Source: Neomoorella thermoacetica (lineage in GTDB: Bacteria > Bacillota > DSM-521 > Neomoorellales > Neomoorellaceae). From it: DNA of 64,000 nucleotides. The DNA is taken from contig NZ_MDDC01000006.1 in the NCBI RefSeq assembly GCF_001875325.1, forward strand, positions 62,001-126,000, read 5' to 3'. The notes under the pieces were generated by a model. It ran no database searches. It was not told the DNA's origin and saw only the letters and a list, made by a program, of their open reading frames with translations. Made by a program: the position numbers and the translations under genes. Each line of letters starts with the position of its first letter. Position 1 is the first letter of the stretch. Positions 7,212 to 16,939 of the stretch are shown here, piece after piece.

Positions 7212-7499
7212 CTATTTACCCCCTTCTTCCTGGCGCAGGGCCTTGATTGCTTCCAGGACGCGGGATTTCTCGGGAAAGGAAATGGCATCCGGCCCGCAGG
7301 TCTTGGCGCAGGCGCGGCAAAAGACGACGCAGTTTGTTGGATTGGCCACGATAAGCCGGGGCTCTTCCTCGCGGATTTCATATACCTTATGGGGACAGAA
7401 TTTAGCGCACTCCAGGCAGTAGTTGCACCTGGTATAATCAATCACCGGCGCCCAGGTAATCTTTTCCCGCGGGACGCCCATAAAGGTGTTGTCAACCAT
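7212..7499 (-). CDS. 2[4Fe-4S] ferredoxin-like protein
   Basis: This 95-residue electron carrier has two cluster motifs: CNYCLECAKFCP at about 25-36 (C-x2-C-x2-C-x3-C) and CVVFCRACAKTCGP at about 57-70. The latter has an extra residue between the first two cysteines. It starts at ATG 7499 after GGGAGG and heads the operon containing two DGC proteins and a Cys-rich thioredoxin-like protein. It could supply electrons to a reaction carried out by these proteins, which contain no other obvious redox enzyme. The sequence just upstream encodes what looks like the tail of another protein (7492-7566), so the operon may have lost its original first gene. Confidence 0.85.
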   Translation of the reverse strand: MVDNTFMGVPREKITWAPVIDYTRCNYCLECAKFCPHKVYEIREEEPRLIVANPTNCVVFCRACAKTCGPDAISFPEKSRVLEAIKALRQEEGGK

Positions 7500-7670
7500 T
7501 GGCCCGATCCTCCCAATCCGCCAGGGCGCCGGCCACTTTCTGGAAGGCTTCCTCTGTACTAATATATTAGGCGCACTTTTCCTTTTACTTCATGCTATGG
7601 ATTAGGGGGACTTGCGCCCAACACCAATAAAGCAGACGGTAAATCTCCAGGCCGCCAACCGGAATGGCAC

Positions 7671-8627
7671 CTAAATTATGGCGTTAAACAGGTAACCCAC
7701 CATCATGATGGCTACGGCAACAATGCCGGTAAAGATGGCAATCAGTTTGGGCTTCAGCACCTTGCGCAGGATAATCATTTCCGGCAAGGAGAGGGCCGTA
7801 ACTGACATCATAAAGGCCAGGACCGTGCCCATGGCCATACCCTTTTCCATTAATGCCTGGACAATGGGAATGGTACCGGCGGCGTTGGCGTATAAGGGTA
7901 CCCCAATAGCTACCGCTATGGGTACGGCGAGCAGGTTGGAAGGTCCGGCATAGCGTACCAGCAGGTCCTCCGGCGCATAGCCATGGATGAAACCGCCAAT
8001 GGCAATGCCAATGACCACATATAACCATACCCGGCGTAAGATGTCCTTCATATAATTTAGGGCATACTGGTAACGATCAACCCAGGTCAACTCCTTTTCC
8101 CGGGTTGCTACCAGGCCGCCGAACTTGATCTGATAAACATAGCTTTCCACTTCATTTTCTAGGTGTAGTTTGCCAATAACAATCCCGCCAGCAATTGCCA
8201 CCAGGAGGCCGCTGCCAATGTAAAGGGCGGCGATTCGCCAGCCGAACATTCCCCAGAGCATTACCAGGGCTACCTCATTAACCATCGGCGATGAAATCAA
8301 AAAGGAAAAAGTAACCCCCAGGGGTACCCCGGATTCTACAAAGCCGATAAATACCGGGACTGCCGAGCAGGAACAAAAAGGCGTTACAATTCCCAGTAGG
8401 GCGGCCAGAATATTGCCCCAGAATTTATGCTTGCGGTTTAAAATCGCCCTAGTCTTCTCCGGCGGGAAAAAGCTGCGTAACAAGGATACCAGAAAAATAA
8501 TGACCGCAAGCATAAAGAGAATTTTAACGGTATCATAAATAAAAAAGTTAAGGGCTTCTGCCAGGCGTGTTCCTGGTGCCAGGTGCAAACCATCGTATAC
8601 TAGAAAACCTACCAGCCGTTTAAACAT
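7671..8627 (-). CDS. ArsP/DUF318-type permease with CSCS motif
   Basis: This 318-residue membrane protein has about eight hydrophobic segments in two halves. The first half carries TPFCSCSAVPVFIGF (about residues 81-95), the family signature with a cysteine pair. The second half has the matching turn IGVPLYANAAGTIPIVQAL. Members of this family include ArsP, an exporter of trivalent methylated or aromatic organoarsenicals, and uncharacterised relatives. The gene overlaps the end of an ArsR regulator by 8 bases, so the pair is almost certainly one metal(loid)-responsive operon. Its ATG at 8627 has no strong ribosome site of its own, which fits coupling. The substrate could be an organoarsenical or another soft metalloid species. 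Confidence 0.85.
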   Translation of the reverse strand: MFKRLVGFLVYDGLHLAPGTRLAEALNFFIYDTVKILFMLAVIIFLVSLLRSFFPPEKTRAILNRKHKFWGNILAALLGIVTPFCSCSAVPVFIGFVESGVPLGVTFSFLISSPMVNEVALVMLWGMFGWRIAALYIGSGLLVAIAGGIVIGKLHLENEVESYVYQIKFGGLVATREKELTWVDRYQYALNYMKDILRRVWLYVVIGIAIGGFIHGYAPEDLLVRYAGPSNLLAVPIAVAIGVPLYANAAGTIPIVQALMEKGMAMGTVLAFMMSVTALSLPEMIILRKVLKPKLIAIFTGIVAVAIMMVGYLFNAII

Positions 8628-8964
8628 CTTCCTTACTACCTTTCGCTTTATTTAATCCTTGCATAAGGGCTATGGTCTCAGCAATCTCCCGGGCAATAAT
8701 CTCCTCCGCCAGATCCAGTAAAGTGATTATCCTGGGGTCCTTGATACGGTAGATCACCCGTAAACCATCTTTGTTGGCTTCAACAATGTCCTGCTTGCGC
8801 AAGACGGCCAGGTGCTGGGAAATATTGGGCTGTTCCAGCTCCAGTTCGGCGATAAGTTCGCAAACGCAGCGCTCGCCTTGGCGCAAAAGCTCTATAATCC
8901 GAACCCTGGTCGGATGGGCCAGAGCTTTGAAAAACTCCGCCTTCATATTATCAAGGCGTTCCAT
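8620..8964 (-). CDS. ArsR/SmtB-family metal-sensing repressor (second)
   Basis: This is a 114-residue ArsR protein. ALAHPTRVRIIELLRQGERC is followed by the metal motif CVCELIAEL and the recognition helix QPNISQHLAVLRKQ. The cysteine pair lies on the alpha-3 helix, as in arsenite- and cadmium-sensing members. I chose ATG 8964, which follows AGGGAGGG at a normal distance. It shares about half its positions with the ArsR at 509-889. It is cotranscribed with and overlaps the ArsP-type permease. The promoter carries an ATATATG half-site like the one before the MFS exporter, so this regulator or its paralogue may control both. Confidence 0.92.
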   Translation of the reverse strand: MERLDNMKAEFFKALAHPTRVRIIELLRQGERCVCELIAELELEQPNISQHLAVLRKQDIVEANKDGLRVIYRIKDPRIITLLDLAEEIIAREIAETIALMQGLNKAKGSKEDV

Positions 8965-8982
8965 GAAGACGACCCTCCCTAA

Positions 8983-9036
8983 TTTATATTCGTATATCAG
9001 CATATATAGTTTAGGGCTTAAGCTCTTTTTTGTCAA
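8983..9036 (-). promoter_or_regulatory. Promoter and operator of arsR-permease operon
   Basis: Read leftward, TTGACA (9036-9031), 17 bases and TAAACT (9013-9008) form the promoter. Just after the -10 comes TATATATG, with a looser mirror about 10 bases on (AATATAAA). This is an imperfect version of the ArsR-like operator at 1067-1088. Confidence 0.6.
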
Positions 9037-9121
9037 GGAAAAATAAAACACGGGCCTGCCGACCATCGCCAGCTATTTTAAGAGTAATATCAATACCGTC
9101 TAATGGGTTACCTCCGTCTAT

Positions 9122-9274
9122 AGATTGACCATGTCCGCCTTGCTCTTGATCTTCGGCACCATGGCCGACGCTTACAGCCGCCGCCGTATTTATAATGCCG
9201 GTTACTTTGTCATCACCATTTTCACCCTCTTTTGCGCTTTTGCTACCAGTATCGGGATGCTCATTTTTTCCGAA
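9122..9274 (+). pseudogene. Fragment of an MFS (EmrB/QacA-like) transporter
   Basis: About 50 codons read MSALLLIFGTMADAYSRRR and continue as two hydrophobic stretches. This matches the segment of DHA2-type exporters around motif A, where a G-x-LAD-x-xGRRR loop lies between membrane segments 2 and 3. There is no ribosome site, and the frame ends shortly after in unrelated sequence. It is a decayed remnant rather than a working gene. Confidence 0.5.
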
Positions 9275-9416
9275 TCTTACAGAAGGAAAAGGGGCGTAAT
9301 GCCCCTTCTCCCTGCTATCCTCGTTAGAAGACATTATCGTACATCCCGCTAGAGGAGACTTCTCATGACAGTCGCAAGTATAGCCCGGTACATTCTGCTT
9401 TCCCAAGGTTACAAGT

Positions 9417-9788
9417 TCAAATGAATTGACTGCGGGTATCACGAATGAGCCCTGTACCAGGGCAGCCCTCGTATTCCATCTGGATCATGACGTGTTGGAT
9501 GCCGAATTTGTCACGCAATAAGGATTCCACTTCCTGGCGCAGCTTTTCCGATTCACTGATAGGTATATCCTTATTTAGGTCGATGTGGCCTTTGAAATTA
9601 ATCTGCCGCTCCCCGAACTGCCAGACATGGGCATGGTGCAGGTTGCGGATACCCGGCAGGCTCTTGACAGATTTATATATTTCATCCAGCTTCACGCCCT
9701 TTGGCGTGCTTTCCATTAGAATTTGAACCGTATCAGCAAAAATTTCGTAACTTTCCTTCAAAACATATAGACCGATTAATATTGTCAA
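9417..9788 (-). pseudogene. C-terminal fragment of a cation diffusion facilitator (CDF) transporter
   Basis: The 123 codons match the last membrane helix and the cytoplasmic metal-binding domain of CDF zinc/cadmium/iron exporters: LIGLYVLKESYEIFADTVQI and LMESTPKGVKLDEIYKSV, then RNLHHAHVWQFGERQINFKG and QHVMIQMEYEGCP. The N-terminal four or five membrane helices are missing, because the homology stops at 9788, where a different truncated gene begins on the other strand. No start codon with a ribosome site exists. The remnant cannot make a functional transporter. Confidence 0.85.
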
Positions 9789-10129
9789 GAGGCGTTCAGA
9801 CCGAAGAGCAAGCCCGGCAACTGGGTTTGATCAGTTCCCCCACCATCCGTATTAACGGTCAAGATATCCAGTTGGATGTGAAAGAAAGTTTGTGCGAATC
9901 ATGCGGGGACCTGTGCGGTGAGGATGTTGACTGCCGTATCTGGACCTACCAGGGAAAGGATTATACAGTCGCCCCCAAAGCCATGACTATAGATGTTATC
10001 CTCCGGGAGGTTTATGGAGGCTCAAAAGAAGCCATAAAACCAAAAGAGCAAACGCAAGATATACCTGAGAATCTCAAAAGATTCTTTGCCGCTAAACAGA
10101 AGAAAGAAGCGGGGCTGAATAAGGCCTAA
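9786..10129 (+). pseudogene. C-terminal fragment of a DUF2703 protein
   Basis: The reading frame continues from 9786 with EEQARQLGLISSPTIRINGQ, then SLCESCGDLCGEDVDCRIW, and ends in an acidic/basic tail. This is the second half of the DUF2703 family, whose members carry several cysteines and are probably thioredoxin-like. The first half, which should hold the CxxC segment, is absent. The frame is open upstream only because it runs through antisense CDF sequence. The family is often found near metal resistance genes, but its function is unknown. Confidence 0.75.
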
Positions 10130-10291
10130 ATTTATCGACTAGATGTTGCGCTAGCGAGGAAGCTTGCTTATCCAGTGGATGCTGCGGTTGAAAACAGGCC
10201 GCCGGCCAGATAAACCCAATTTTAACCATGACAAAAAATTTGCCCATTATTTTTTAAAGCAAAAAGTTGAGGGTTCCTCTTAGGCATGAAA

Positions 10292-10338
10292 AAGCCACCT
10301 TTTCTGGTAAAGAAATTTATTACCAAAAAAGGTGGCTT
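10292..10338 (-). terminator. Terminator of glmS
   Basis: A 12-bp stem, AAGCCACCTTTT (10292-10303) with AAAAGGTGGCTT (10327-10338), is extended inside by TGGTAA/TTACCA. On the minus strand it is followed by CTTTTTC. It lies 44 bases after the glmS stop codon. Confidence 0.85.
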
Positions 10339-10381
10339 GATATTATTTATGATACAACAAAAGCGCCATCCTCCAATGCCC

Positions 10382-12202
<1,821 letters not shown>

Positions 12203-12210
12203 AAAGCTCA

Positions 12211-12239
12211 CTCTCCCTTTATTTTTTAATCAGGGAGAG
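12211..12239 (-). promoter_or_regulatory. Hairpin sequestering the glmS ribosome binding site
   Basis: On the mRNA, CTCTCCCT (12239-12232) can pair perfectly with AGGGAGAG (12218-12211), which is the Shine-Dalgarno sequence 8 bases before the glmS start. The 13-base loop is A-rich. It lies directly after the ribozyme, so ribozyme cleavage could alter its folding or stability. Confidence 0.65.
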
Positions 12240-12249
12240 GTAAAGGGTT

Positions 12250-12443
12250 ACCCGGCGCCCTTTGTCCCCGGGATTGCTCCCGGGTTTTGTAACGCCTTTG
12301 TCGGTCGTAACCGGACCGGGGGGCACCCGCCGATGCCTCGATAAACCCCCGCCTCGTCAACCAACCAGTACTAACCAGTGACCTATCCATATATATTTTG
12401 GAACCCATCTGGACAGCGGTCAGTGCTGGCTGGTCCCGGCGCT
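12250..12443 (-). ncRNA. glmS ribozyme (glucosamine-6-phosphate-activated, self-cleaving)
   Basis: The minus strand carries the conserved core of this ribozyme class. The cleavage site A|GCGCCGGGACC falls between 12443 and 12442. GGTTGACGAGG (around 12352-12362) is followed by GGGTTTATCGAGGCATCGGC and GGGTGCCCCCCGG, the double-pseudoknot core. The 3' part has ACAAAACCCGGGAGCAATCC and GACAAAGGGCGCC, forming the P4/P4.1 helices. Members of this class cleave their own mRNA when GlcN6P is abundant, lowering GlmS production. Its place directly 5' of glmS agrees. The exact 3' border is approximate. Confidence 0.95.
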
Positions 12444-12692
12444 TGCGTTAGTTTTTACCTCTTTACCTCTCCCGCTTTGCCTTGGGACGCAACCAGGGTC
12501 CTACCAACCCGCGTGGAACACCTCCTTTGCTATAGTTTTTATGCCATTTCAGGCAGTGCCGGGTAAAATTTGTAAGATTTTACACGTGTTAAGCTTAAAC
12601 CGGCCATCCCGACACCCTCCCCTTTCCCTTCGCTTCCACTCCGCTTTCTGAACAAATGTAGCATACAGTAATACTTAATGCTACCAGCAGGA
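12444..12692 (-). other. glmM-glmS spacer upstream of the ribozyme
   Basis: I see no gene here. It holds a strong Shine-Dalgarno-like AAAGGAGGTG (minus strand, near 12520-12529) with no start codon at a usable distance. An inverted repeat GTAAAAT (12563-12569) and ATTTTAC (12577-12583) lies beside the palindrome ACACGTGT (12582-12589). I find no convincing -35/-10 pair, so glmS may be read through from glmM as well as from a weak local promoter. Confidence 0.5.
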
Positions 12693-14027
12693 TCACAACC
12701 CGCTGGCAACCCGGTGCAGGCCGGCCATAATGTTCTCCAGCTCTTCCCGATCCGGGCCTTCTACCATGAGACGGATAATGGGTTCTGTTCCCGAAGGCCT
12801 GACCAGTACCCGGCCCCGGCCTGCCAGTTGCTCCCGGGCCGCCGCCACCGCTGCCTGCAGGGCAGGGCTGGCCATAGCGGCATCTTTATCCCCCACCCTT
12901 ACGTTAACCAGAATCTGGGGCAGGCGGGGCATAGCGGCCGCCAGTTCCGACAGGGGTCGCCCGGTGGCGGCCATGACCTGGAGCAGTTGGACGCCGGTAA
13001 TCAGGCCGTCACCGGTAGTATTATGCTCCAGCAGGATGATATGGCCCGACTGCTCGCCTCCCAGAACGGCGCCGCTCTTCAGCATCTCCTCCAGGACATA
13101 CCGGTCGCCTACCCTGGTCTGCTGGACCCTCAGGCCTGCCGCTGTCAGGGCCTGGTGCAGGCCGTAGTTGCTCATGACAGTAACCACTACCTGGCCGCCG
13201 GGCAGGCCACCCTGCTCCTGGCGGTAAAGGGCCAGGATAGTCATGATTACATCCCCATCTACAACCTGGCCTTTCTCGTCAACGGCAATTACACGGTCGG
13301 CATCGCCGTCGAAGGCCAGCCCCACGGCGGCTCCCCGGGCGACGACTTCCGCCTGGAGGCTCTCCGGGTGGGTGGAGCCACACCTGACGTTTATATTAGT
13401 ACCATCCGGTTCATTATGCAAGAGGGAAACCTCTGCCCCCAGGCGCTGGAAGATTGCCGGTGCCACCCTGCAGGCGGCACCGTTGGCGCAATCGAGGACG
13501 ACCTGCATCCCCGCCAGGCCGCGGCCGGCCGTACTGCAGACATGGGCGATGTAGCGTTCCGGCGCCTCGGACACATCCTCGACCCTTCCCAGATCAACCC
13601 CCACCGGCCGCGGCAGGTTATCCTCCGGGGCCAGCACCAGCCTCTCGATCTCTTCCTCCACCGGGTCCGGTAGTTTATAACCGCTGGCGCTGAAGAATTT
13701 AATCCCGTTATCGGCTACCGGGTTATGGGACGCCGAGATAACCACCCCGGCATCGGCCCCCAGGTCCCGGGTCAGCCAGGCCACCGCCGGGGTAGGGATA
13801 ATGCCCACTTTCAACACCTGGCCACCGACGGAGCAAATACCGGCTACCAGGGCCGCCTCCAGCATGTCGCCGGAGATGCGGGTATCGCGGCCCACCACCA
13901 CCCGGACCCGGTCGCCCTTCCCGGCCAGGACGGCGGCGCCAGCCCGGCCCAGGCGAAAGGCCAGTTCCGGCGGGAGGCCCTGATTGGCCACGCCCCGTAC
14001 CCCGTCGGTGCCGAATAATTTACCCAT
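12693..14027 (-). CDS. glmM: Phosphoglucosamine mutase
   Basis: GlmM converts glucosamine-6-phosphate to glucosamine-1-phosphate in UDP-GlcNAc synthesis. The 444-residue protein starts [15 protein letters not shown]. It has the phosphoserine loop [17 protein letters not shown] (active Ser about 100), the metal-binding loop FDGDADRV (about 240), the sugar-binding GGEQSGHI and the phosphate-binding [12 protein letters not shown] near the C-terminus. All four mutase signatures are intact. It follows cdaA and cdaR in the order conserved in Firmicutes. In other species GlmM binds CdaA and lowers c-di-AMP synthesis, so the cluster links wall precursor supply to that signal. A 234-base spacer holding a dispersed repeat separates it from cdaR. 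Confidence 0.97.
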   Translation of the reverse strand: MGKLFGTDGVRGVANQGLPPELAFRLGRAGAAVLAGKGDRVRVVVGRDTRISGDMLEAALVAGICSVGGQVLKVGIIPTPAVAWLTRDLGADAGVVISASHNPVADNGIKFFSASGYKLPDPVEEEIERLVLAPEDNLPRPVGVDLGRVEDVSEAPERYIAHVCSTAGRGLAGMQVVLDCANGAACRVAPAIFQRLGAEVSLLHNEPDGTNINVRCGSTHPESLQAEVVARGAAVGLAFDGDADRVIAVDEKGQVVDGDVIMTILALYRQEQGGLPGGQVVVTVMSNYGLHQALTAAGLRVQQTRVGDRYVLEEMLKSGAVLGGEQSGHIILLEHNTTGDGLITGVQLLQVMAATGRPLSELAAAMPRLPQILVNVRVGDKDAAMASPALQAAVAAAREQLAGRGRVLVRPSGTEPIIRLMVEGPDREELENIMAGLHRVASGL

Positions 14028-14111
14028 AACATTCCACCCTTTAATTTCGTACTATAATTATATGGTTGCAACCGGAAGGTTGCTACTTGGGGGAGCCCCC
14101 ATGGGAGCTGT

Positions 14112-14220
14112 CCCGTTATGTTTATTTGAAAGGATAAAGCCGGGCCACCCCCGCCGCTTAAGCAACTGGGCGCTAAGTTTGCTAGCCGGTAACCACGGAG
14201 CCCGGAGTCTGTACCCTCCG
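14112..14220. repeat. Dispersed intergenic repeat, copy A
   Basis: This stretch matches 53720-53830 over about 110 bases. Shared blocks include GCCACCCCCGCCG, AAGTTTGCTAGCCG, CGGAGCCC and CTGTACCCTCC. It lies in the spacer between cdaR and glmM. The rest of that spacer, on either side, resembles nothing else in the window. Confidence 0.75.
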
Positions 14221-14261
14221 ACCTGGGGAACCTTGTTGTGGCTTAAACTACTTTTTTGTAC

Positions 14262-15212
14262 TCAAGGCCCACTACCGGCAGCGCCGGCAACGGCCGGACC
14301 GATCTCCACGACCACCCGCACCCGGGGGAAACTGCTGAGCTGGACCCCCGACGGTATCTCCAGGTTGGTTTCAACCGTTACATTTTTCTTGGCCCCGGCG
14401 ATATTTATGGGGGCCGTATTGAGGTAGTCCAGAGCTGCCAGCTGGCTGTAAGGGGCGAAGGCCTCAACCACCTCGGGCTGTAAAATCACCCGCTGGATAG
14501 CGTAGCCCTTGGCCGGTTCCCCCGTCAGGCGCGGCCGTACCGGCAGCATTTTGCCGGGCATGTCCTGGACGACAGGTATAAAGGTCTCCACCGTATCCGG
14601 GTTTACCGTCAGCCAGGTCTGCATAGGGCGTCCCTCGCGGTCGGCAATCTTTACCGGGAGCTGGGCCAGGAAATTGCCGCTGGCCTGGTCAATTTTGGCC
14701 TCTACATAGACCCGGCCGATCTCCTTGAGGGCGGCGGCCGGGCCGGAGATGATGACCTGGGAGGGCTTCAGGACCGGCTCCAGGGCACGGTAGCCGCTGG
14801 CCGGGGAACCCAGGAGGCTAACCTGAACCGGTAGCTGGATATCCTCGATCTTTTCCACCCTGATGGTTACCTGGGCGGGATTAACGTGGATAACGCTTAT
14901 CCCTTCAGGTACGTCCACCCGCACCGGCAGGACGTTATCACCTACTTTAGCATCCCGCAGGTCGACATAGGCATGGACATCCCGGGGGAGAAGATTGGCC
15001 ACGGCAGCCTTGCGACCCTCTACCCGGACCTGCACTTCCGCCGGGCGGTCAGCTACGACCAGGCTGCTGCTCAGATTTTCCGTTTCCAGGGGGACCCTAA
15101 CCACCGTTTCCCCGGCAGGGTTTTGTTCGCCGGTTACATACATCCAGAGTATAATTGCCAGAATGACGGCCATCAAGCGGTAACCCCAGTTCTGGCGGAA
15201 ATGCTCCAGCAT
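14262..15212 (-). CDS. cdaR: YbbR-domain protein CdaR, regulator of CdaA
   Basis: This 316-residue membrane-anchored protein has one N-terminal transmembrane helix (RLMAVILAIILWMYVTG, about 12-28) followed by YbbR-type extracytoplasmic repeats, rich in beta strands with recurring VRV/VTI patterns. CdaR binds the membrane cyclase CdaA and modulates its c-di-AMP output. The ATG at 15212 is immediately after the cdaA stop, so the two are translated together. A proline- and alanine-poor linker is absent and the chain ends in a short AGAAGSG tail. Length and context fit; the number of YbbR repeats (about three) is an estimate. Confidence 0.92.
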   Translation of the reverse strand: MLEHFRQNWGYRLMAVILAIILWMYVTGEQNPAGETVVRVPLETENLSSSLVVADRPAEVQVRVEGRKAAVANLLPRDVHAYVDLRDAKVGDNVLPVRVDVPEGISVIHVNPAQVTIRVEKIEDIQLPVQVSLLGSPASGYRALEPVLKPSQVIISGPAAALKEIGRVYVEAKIDQASGNFLAQLPVKIADREGRPMQTWLTVNPDTVETFIPVVQDMPGKMLPVRPRLTGEPAKGYAIQRVILQPEVVEAFAPYSQLAALDYLNTAPINIAGAKKNVTVETNLEIPSGVQLSSFPRVRVVVEIGPAVAGAAGSGP

Positions 15213-15213
15213 C

Positions 15214-16047
15214 TTAAGACCTCCAGGGCCAGAAGAAGGTAGTATGGTTGTCCTGCGGCAACATCAAGTTCTGCAGGAGTTCGCGCAGGTTCTTTTCGTC
15301 AAGGAAGCGGGTAAGCTTGCCCCCTTCAGCAACGGAAATAACACCCGTTTCCTCAGAGACGATTAAGACTACGGCATCGGAAATCTCACTGATGCCCAGG
15401 GCGGCCCGGTGCCTGGTACCAAGTTGTTTGCTTAAATAGGGACTCTCAGAGAGGGGTAAAAAACAACCGGCTGCCACTACCCGGTCGCCCCGGATAATGG
15501 CCGCGCCGTCGTGGAAAGGAGTCAGGGGAACGAAGATATTGATGAGGAGTTCGGCCGAAACAACCCCGTCGACCCGGATGCCCGTCTCGATATAATCATT
15601 GAGGCCCGTTTCCCGTTCCACTACCACCAGGGCTCCCGTCCGGTTCTTGGCCAGGACCTGCATGGCCCGGACCAGTTCATTAATCAGTTTCTCCATATCC
15701 TCGGCTCCCAGGGTCGTCAACGGGCGGGCAAAAAACTTGCCCCGGCCAAGCTGTTCCAGAGCCCGCCGCAACTCCGGCTGAAAGACCACCGGCAGGGCGA
15801 CGACAATCACCAGGCGCAACTGGCTCAAAAGCCAGTTAATAGTCGTCAGGTGCAGGCGTTCGGCAATGACCGAGGCGACCACCAGCACTACCAGTCCTTT
15901 GATTAACTGGACCGCCCTGGTTCCCTTGATCAGCATTATAAATTTATAGATAACGAAAGCTACGACGCTGATATCCAGGGCCACCAGCAGGAGGTCGCTA
16001 AAGTTTAAAGATAGCAAGTAGCGCCAGAGTGCCGCCAAACCAGTCAC
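15214..16047 (-). CDS. cdaA: Diadenylate cyclase CdaA (membrane c-di-AMP synthase)
   Basis: This 277-residue enzyme joins two ATP molecules to form c-di-AMP, which controls potassium and osmolyte balance and wall stress. Three N-terminal membrane helices (about 10-85) precede the DAC domain. Catalytic motifs are present: PFHDGAAIIRGD (the DGA motif) and GTRHRAALGISE (the RHR motif). The GTG at 16047 is the most likely start, though its ribosome site is weak. A TATAAT-like -10 is at 16077-16072 on the minus strand, but the -35 is poor. It heads the cdaA-cdaR-glmM operon and diverges from two DUF881 genes. C-terminal residues after the DAC core are short, as in other members. Confidence 0.95.
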   Translation of the reverse strand: MTGLAALWRYLLSLNFSDLLLVALDISVVAFVIYKFIMLIKGTRAVQLIKGLVVLVVASVIAERLHLTTINWLLSQLRLVIVVALPVVFQPELRRALEQLGRGKFFARPLTTLGAEDMEKLINELVRAMQVLAKNRTGALVVVERETGLNDYIETGIRVDGVVSAELLINIFVPLTPFHDGAAIIRGDRVVAAGCFLPLSESPYLSKQLGTRHRAALGISEISDAVVLIVSEETGVISVAEGGKLTRFLDEKNLRELLQNLMLPQDNHTTFFWPWRS

Positions 16048-16149
16048 CCCACTTTATACCCCGGCGTTTTTATTATATGAAGGTCCGGTCACTTCATTCG
16101 ACAGGCAGGCCGGGAATCCCTTCTTTCCCCGGCTACCCGTTTTTACTAG

Positions 16150-16178
16150 TTGCCAGGGGACGGGCATTCAGATAAAAT
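16150..16178 (+). promoter_or_regulatory. Promoter of the DUF881 gene pair
   Basis: TTGCCA (16150-16155), a 17-base spacer and TAAAAT (16173-16178) match a sigma-A promoter. The GTG start of the first gene is 27 bases downstream with AGGAGG at 16191-16196. Confidence 0.65.
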
Positions 16179-16204
16179 AGCAGTTAAAGAAGGAGGTGCC
16201 ATAT

Positions 16205-16939
16205 GTGCGCCGGATTTACCTTTCCCTCTTGATAATCAGTATCTTTTCCGGGCTCCTGGTAGCCTGGCAATGGCGTTCCCACCTGGCTACCGCCGCCCAG
16301 ACCAACCAGGACCCCGGTCTTATTGATATTATTCATGCCCTGGAAAAGGAAGACGCCTCCCTGGAAAACAGTATTGCCGACCTGCGCCAGCAAATCGATT
16401 CCCTGCAGAAAAAACATTCCCAGGGGGCCGGCCGCCTGACTGAAACCCAGAAGGAGATCGACAACCTGCGATTAACCGCGGGCCTGGTCGCTGTCACTGG
16501 ACCGGGGATTACCGTCACCCTGGACGATAACAGCGCCGGAGCCGAGGCCGCCCAGAAGTCCTCGCCGGCGACTTATAAGCCGGACGACTACATTATTCAT
16601 GATAAGAACGTCCTCTACATGGTCAATGAACTAAAAGCCGCCGGTGCAGAAGCCATTGCCGTCAACGGCCAGCGCATCGTAGCCAATTCGGATATCCGTT
16701 GCGTAGGTACGGTGATCATGGTCAATTCCACCCGCCTGGCGCCGCCCTACATCATCCAGGCCATAGGGAACCCGGATAAACTGGAGGCAGCCGCCCTGGG
16801 GGCGGAGGAGTTTGTCTTCCTGAAGAGCCGCGATTTTCCCGTCAAAGTCAATAAAAATGACAGCCTGACCCTCCCGGCCTATAACGGCGGCTTCCCCCTC
16901 GATCACGCCCGGCCCCTGCCAACAGGAGGTCAACAATAA
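16205..16939 (+). CDS. DUF881 membrane-anchored protein (first of two)
   Basis: This 244-residue protein has an N-terminal signal anchor (RIYLSLLIISIFSGLLVAWQ), a coiled-coil stretch (about 45-90, rich in Glu/Gln/Lys) and the DUF881 domain. Its markers are LVAVTGPGITVTLDD, YMVNELKAAGAEAIAVNGQR and PPYIIQAIGNP. DUF881 proteins (YlxW/YlxX type) lie near division or wall genes in Gram-positive bacteria but their role is not established. GTG 16205 is chosen because AGGAGG lies 8 bases before it; an in-frame GTG at 16196 would overlap the ribosome site. The next gene is a paralogue that starts directly after its stop codon. Confidence 0.88.
   Translation: MRRIYLSLLIISIFSGLLVAWQWRSHLATAAQTNQDPGLIDIIHALEKEDASLENSIADLRQQIDSLQKKHSQGAGRLTETQKEIDNLRLTAGLVAVTGPGITVTLDDNSAGAEAAQKSSPATYKPDDYIIHDKNVLYMVNELKAAGAEAIAVNGQRIVANSDIRCVGTVIMVNSTRLAPPYIIQAIGNPDKLEAAALGAEEFVFLKSRDFPVKVNKNDSLTLPAYNGGFPLDHARPLPTGGQQ

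Noticed and set aside
12444-12530. Leader peptide behind AAAGGAGGTG upstream of the glmS ribozyme
   Set aside because: The only frame from the nearby GTG ends after six codons and the start would overlap the ribosome site.
12678-13673. Long open frame on the plus strand opposite glmM
   Set aside because: It mirrors glmM, which has all family motifs. High GC leaves long antisense frames open. No ribosome site or recognisable domain.
14028-14261. Known riboswitch in the cdaR-glmM spacer
   Set aside because: I compared by eye with c-di-AMP, c-di-GMP, TPP, SAM and cobalamin consensus elements and found no match. It shares sequence with another spacer instead, so I list it as a repeat.
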